Assembly: GCA_025642065.1 (NCBI GenBank)
Contig: JAODUP010001120.1
Location: 189,001 to 253,000 of the forward strand
DNA from: Paralvinella palmiformis
Lineage: Eukaryota; Annelida; Polychaeta; Terebellida; Alvinellidae
Length of the DNA stretch: 64,000 bases
Direction of reading: 5' to 3'
The notes beneath the pieces were generated by a model. The model was not told the origin of the DNA. It worked only from the letters and a program-made list of their open reading frames with translations, and did no database searches. Shown piece after piece: positions 60,442 to 64,000 of this stretch. The number at the start of each line of letters is the position of its first letter. The first letter of the stretch is position 1. A program made the translations under genes and the position numbers.

Positions 60442-61423
60442 CTGGTAGATAGATATAAATATTCTTTATCTCACTGTTACTATCTACTCAAGTTTGGGGT
60501 TGGCTTAAGTAAGTAAATATTTATATAAATATGCAATAACTAACCCATTGGTACTATGTTTCCACATTATCATCCTACACCAGGTGACAGCACTGTATGT
60601 GTATCTACACACAAACAGACATATTACACCTAGAAACTGCTTGTTATCATTTGACTTGATTAAGCCATAGTAGATGACTAATTCATTTATTCTCCTAACT
60701 GATCAGTGTTGTTCTGATTTGACATACTAGGCTATAGATGTTTATGATGATTTTCTGGTGTTGTCACTATCCTCACACACACACCTTCTCTGTCACCCTT
60801 TCTCTCTCTGTTGCTTAATTGTCTCAATCCTGAAACAATTAAACAAGATAATCCCTGTTGTATTGGGACATTGACCAAATGTGATTGAAAAATTGATATA
60901 CCATAATAATGTTGTTATCACATAAAGAAGTTGGTTGCTATACGTATAACCTATCAGAAAGTTTTTTTTATCCATTTATTTGATTCTTATTATCACTAGT
61001 CTGTACTAGTCATCATTTTAAACATGTCATTTTTTTCATAATTTACAATGTTTTATCTTATAATTCTATGTCTAATATAAATTTTCTTTTATAAATCACT
61101 ATTTAAGGTTAAAATTCAGCTCTTATGTGTATTGCCTTTCTCCGAGATTTTGACAGAGTTCCACTTTACAAATACTGCTGTGTTACTTATTTGATATTTC
61201 TCTATATTTTATTAAGTGTGATGCAGCAAGGCAGAAACTGATGTATTCTAAATTCTGGTAACAGGATATAGAAAGCATTGCTAACATCGATAAGAACCTT
61301 GTAAATATGATGATGTGCTGATATTTAATTAAATCTAAATTTGGACAACAATTGTTAAGATGTCAGTAATGTTAATGATAGACTTTTGTTTTTAATTGTA
61401 TTGAATTAAATGATATTACTTAG

Positions 61424-61769
61424 GATCCCTGTGATATGGAATCCCGGAATGTCCAAGCACGAACAGCTGGCGAAATTATATATAGAAGTTTGTCTCTTAG
61501 TGGAGACCAGAGGTAAATTGATATCTTTGTGTGTGAATTATGCCTTCGACATTTTTTATATTTAATTATAAACTTTTCAGCTTTGTGTATTTTTTGTTTG
61601 TCAAGATGTTAATGTTATGAGATTATTTACTTTACAGAGTTCGAAGACCTGTGCCATGGGATAATCAGGCCTGTTGTGGCATTATGTCACCCGTCCGACG
61701 GACATTCTGTCTCATTGTTACCTTTGACCTTATATTTATTTTCACATTATGGGTTTTATACACACAGGT

Positions 61770-61808
<39 letters not shown>

Positions 61809-64000
61809 ATAATTGATCAATTCTGTTTTATAATCATTCCCAGTTTAGTGCACAATTGCAAATACCATAAATCTTATTTAATGTAAATTGAGCAGTAAAA
61901 ATTTGAAGAAAGCATCTAAAGTAGAAACTTTATTGTTTATATTAATCATAGCTATAACCTACTGATATTATCTTTTCTTATAAAATGCATGTAAGCAAAT
62001 ATACTCTTTAAGTCAATGTTCCGTAGACATACTTATGACGAGGTGTTTTGATAGTCATTTAACATGTTTCGGGTTTTCCAATGGCACGATGAATAGAACA
62101 CGGAGCTGCAAACCTTCAGGCTCTAAGTTCGGTACCTGTGTTTGTGCAATGTATCTCTGGGATGTTGCCTGTCAACCATATGTTCCAGGTGTGGCCAGCG
62201 CAAAGGCTAAATGAGCCACTCGCTCACTCACAGTCATTCATTTCGTAACAAAGTTAGCAGCATAGTGTGCTGCAGACTTTGAGGTATTACACGATGAGTT
62301 GAATTGAGTTGTTTTTGGTCTCGGCTGGGACATATGGCAGAGGAGATGGATTTGAACCCAGAGCCTGGAAGTTTGCAAAGCAGCGCTCTAATAGTCTAAC
62401 TACTGTACCATCAGAATGCCCTCAGGCTCTGCACATGTCTGGGCAATTTACCATCCTGTAATAAAAGTTCTGCCTGTTAATCTCAGTTTACTGGCTAAAC
62501 AAAGCACTCACTTAGTGACTGATTTTCTGGGACCTGGGTGCTAATTTGATGACCATTCTATAAATGGTAAAATAGTAAGGTTTAAATTCTACTAATTGCT
62601 TGGATATGTTTTTTTTCAGATTATAACAAAAGATTCTTCTTGGGACCAGTTTATAAATGAAGTTGTCCATTACACTTTTAAACATTCACTGTTTGATACT
62701 GTTGTAAGTAAAATTTGTCTAGTTTATATAAACTGCAAAATTAAATAATATTATTACCATAAGTAATATACACACGCATGTGATTGTCATTTCAAAGTGG
62801 TACTGTTATTTATGGAATATTATTGTTATTGTGAGATACAAAGATATTATTTCTGTATATCTTTTATAAAAGCTCTGTGCAGCCTGGAGAGCTGTACCCT
62901 TGCTGTTGGCTTATGGCTTGTTTAGAATACGAAACCCTTCTGTCGTGGCAGTAAGTGACGCATACATTATGTAATAATAGATAGTATAATAATTAGTTTA
63001 GAAGGCTGCATGAAAAACATTAAACCTGAAAAGGAATCACATTTAATATCTGGCATTAAGAAAGTGCAGTGTGTGTGTGTGTGTGTGTGCGTGCGTGTGA
63101 ATAATATTCATGATTTTATTCCAGATTACCGAATACAGATAAAGACCTATGGTTTCAAAAGATGTTTTAAATTATGAAGCCTGTCAAAATGGCTTTGAGA
63201 ATAATTAACATTTTAATGACTCTATTCTTACTTTATTATAAAGATCTTAAGCTAATATCCCTCAAGCCATTTATATCTCGGTATTTAAAATATGTTATTT
63301 TTGTACGGTCATGTTAGATCATGTGACTGTGTAAGTAAAAGATAGCAACATTATGACTTGTTATTGCCTGTAATAAACATTCTTCATCTGTTGATGTCTG
63401 TGCTCACTCAATTTTACTTGTATCGGCAAACTTAACAATAACTTAGCTGTAAATGATAATATGGATTTGATTTGGATTATGTAACAATGTAAAACTTCTG
63501 TTTCAGGTTACAACATTTGTTACATGTGTCTTTGTTCTCAGCAAAGTTTTCCTTTACAAAGTGAGTGATTCGTCTATAGGCTAGATGTCGTGTAATTAAT
63601 GTTAATTAGGTTGCTTTTGTTTTGAAAATATTACATATTTACTTTTATTCAAATTGTTTCCTCCATTTGATGTATTTGATAAACACTTGTTACAAACCTA
63701 GAAGTGGTCTAAGATCTCTTTGGTTCACGTTTATGTCTGTTATTAGGCAAGTCTGAGAAATGAGTGTAATAGTGATTCATGCATCAAATATTTAGGCATT
63801 GAAATCAGAAAACACGTTTCATTTTATATGGATAAATATACATACATATAGGAAATCCAGATAAACAAAGATAACACCACACACACACGCACACACACGC
63901 ACATCATTGTTGGAGGACTAATATGATTGTAACAATACTGTTATATTGACAGTTTGATGGAGTCCATGGTAATGTAATGTGCTACCTTCTACTTATCATC
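61424..64000 (+). CDS. STARD3: STARD3-like / MENTAL-domain protein, 5' exons (gene continues beyond window)
   Basis: STARD3 (MLN64) and STARD3NL are late-endosomal membrane proteins whose four-helix MENTAL domain binds cholesterol and tethers endosomes to the ER. STARD3 also has a cytosolic START domain. Exons: 61424-61512 (ATG at 61436), 61638-61767, 62620-62703, 62873-62950, 63507-63560 and 63953 to the window end. All have good GT-AG sites and agreeing phases, giving 157 residues so far. After a 45-residue N-terminus comes VRRTFCLIVTFDLIFIF (first membrane helix, about 49-69), then VVHYTFKHSLFD, AVPLLLAYGLFRIRN (second), VVAVTTFVTCVFVLSKVF (third) and the start of the fourth. An intron phase-0 pattern continues from exon 2 onward. 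START lies outside the window, so STARD3 and STARD3NL cannot be told apart. Confidence 0.88.
61773..61806. repeat. (TG)n microsatellite directly at a splice donor
   Basis: The donor gtaagt at 61768 runs straight into about 34 bp of GT in the STARD3-like gene. Confidence 0.95.
62078..62260 (+). repeat. tRNA-headed SINE-like repeat, plus strand
   Basis: Head tggcacgatgaatagaacac, box-B-like aagttcggtacctg, and a body ending gagccactcgctcactcaca. It lies in a STARD3 intron. Confidence 0.55.
62335..62427 (-). repeat. tRNA-headed SINE, family 3
   Basis: Minus strand: gatggtacagtagttagact, then ggctctgggttcaaatcc (box B). It lies in the same intron as the plus-strand head at 62078, so the two form an inverted pair. 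Confidence 0.65.

Overview
This is an A+T-rich animal (metazoan) nuclear window. Its coding sequence is split into short exons with GT-AG introns. (TA)n and (TG)n microsatellites are dense, tRNA-headed SINEs are dispersed throughout, and relics of many transposon classes are present. The mix of mag-like Ty3/gypsy, pogo, hAT and several LINE types, with conserved animal genes, suggests a lophotrochozoan, most likely a mollusc. That placement is inference.

Host genes. (1) On the plus strand at 1240-6592 lie the 3' exons of a RhoBTB-type gene (end of the Rho GTPase fold, two BTB domains, C-terminal CaaX). They carry an in-frame stop and a frameshift, and about half of the second BTB domain is absent. 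(2) On the minus strand at 36072-7121 is a complete 15-exon NOM1 gene (nucleolar MIF4G/MA3 protein, 40S ribosome biogenesis). Its exons sum to 2706 bases, an intact frame of 901 codons plus stop. (3) On the plus strand from 61424 to the window end are the first coding exons of a STARD3/MENTAL-domain gene, which runs off the window. The genes do not form an operon or an obvious pathway; they are unrelated neighbours.

Mobile DNA. Positions 1-445 hold a scrambled gypsy fragment. A hAT element with 8-bp target duplications (5182-6232) sits in a RHOBTB intron. NOM1 introns hold a pogo-type MITE (7643-8393), a complete but dead Ty3/gypsy element (19881-24378, 5-bp duplication gtatc), and a dead pogo element (27763-29843, TA duplication) that itself carries a 55-bp LINE-tail insertion. 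The 36.1-61.4 kb interval has no recognisable host gene. It contains a LINE with a 65-bp triplication (37.5-38.0 kb), a split hAT element (39.2-42.5 kb), two copies of one pogo-like MITE (40466-41269 and 48952-49709), an internally deleted hAT (46.5-46.8 kb), a small MITE with a reiterated end (46903-47135), a CR1/L2-like LINE (48.2-49.84 kb), an orphan transposon-like protein remnant (49.85-51.58 kb), a LINE whose 3' tail folds as two hairpins (53.43-53.94 kb), and a CTAG-rich palindromic tract (54.1-54.5 kb). The 55-61.4 kb stretch shows only microsatellites and one SINE.

The observations most worth checking are the shared double-hairpin LINE tail, including its 55-bp insertion with a 12-bp target duplication; the MITE with a reiterated terminal repeat; the orphan Zn-finger/ACDT protein; and the broken RHOBTB locus. 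Short blocks near 2.7-3.0, 18.85-18.92 and 19.16-19.35 kb look like consensus errors. Apparent gene damage should therefore be checked against reads first.
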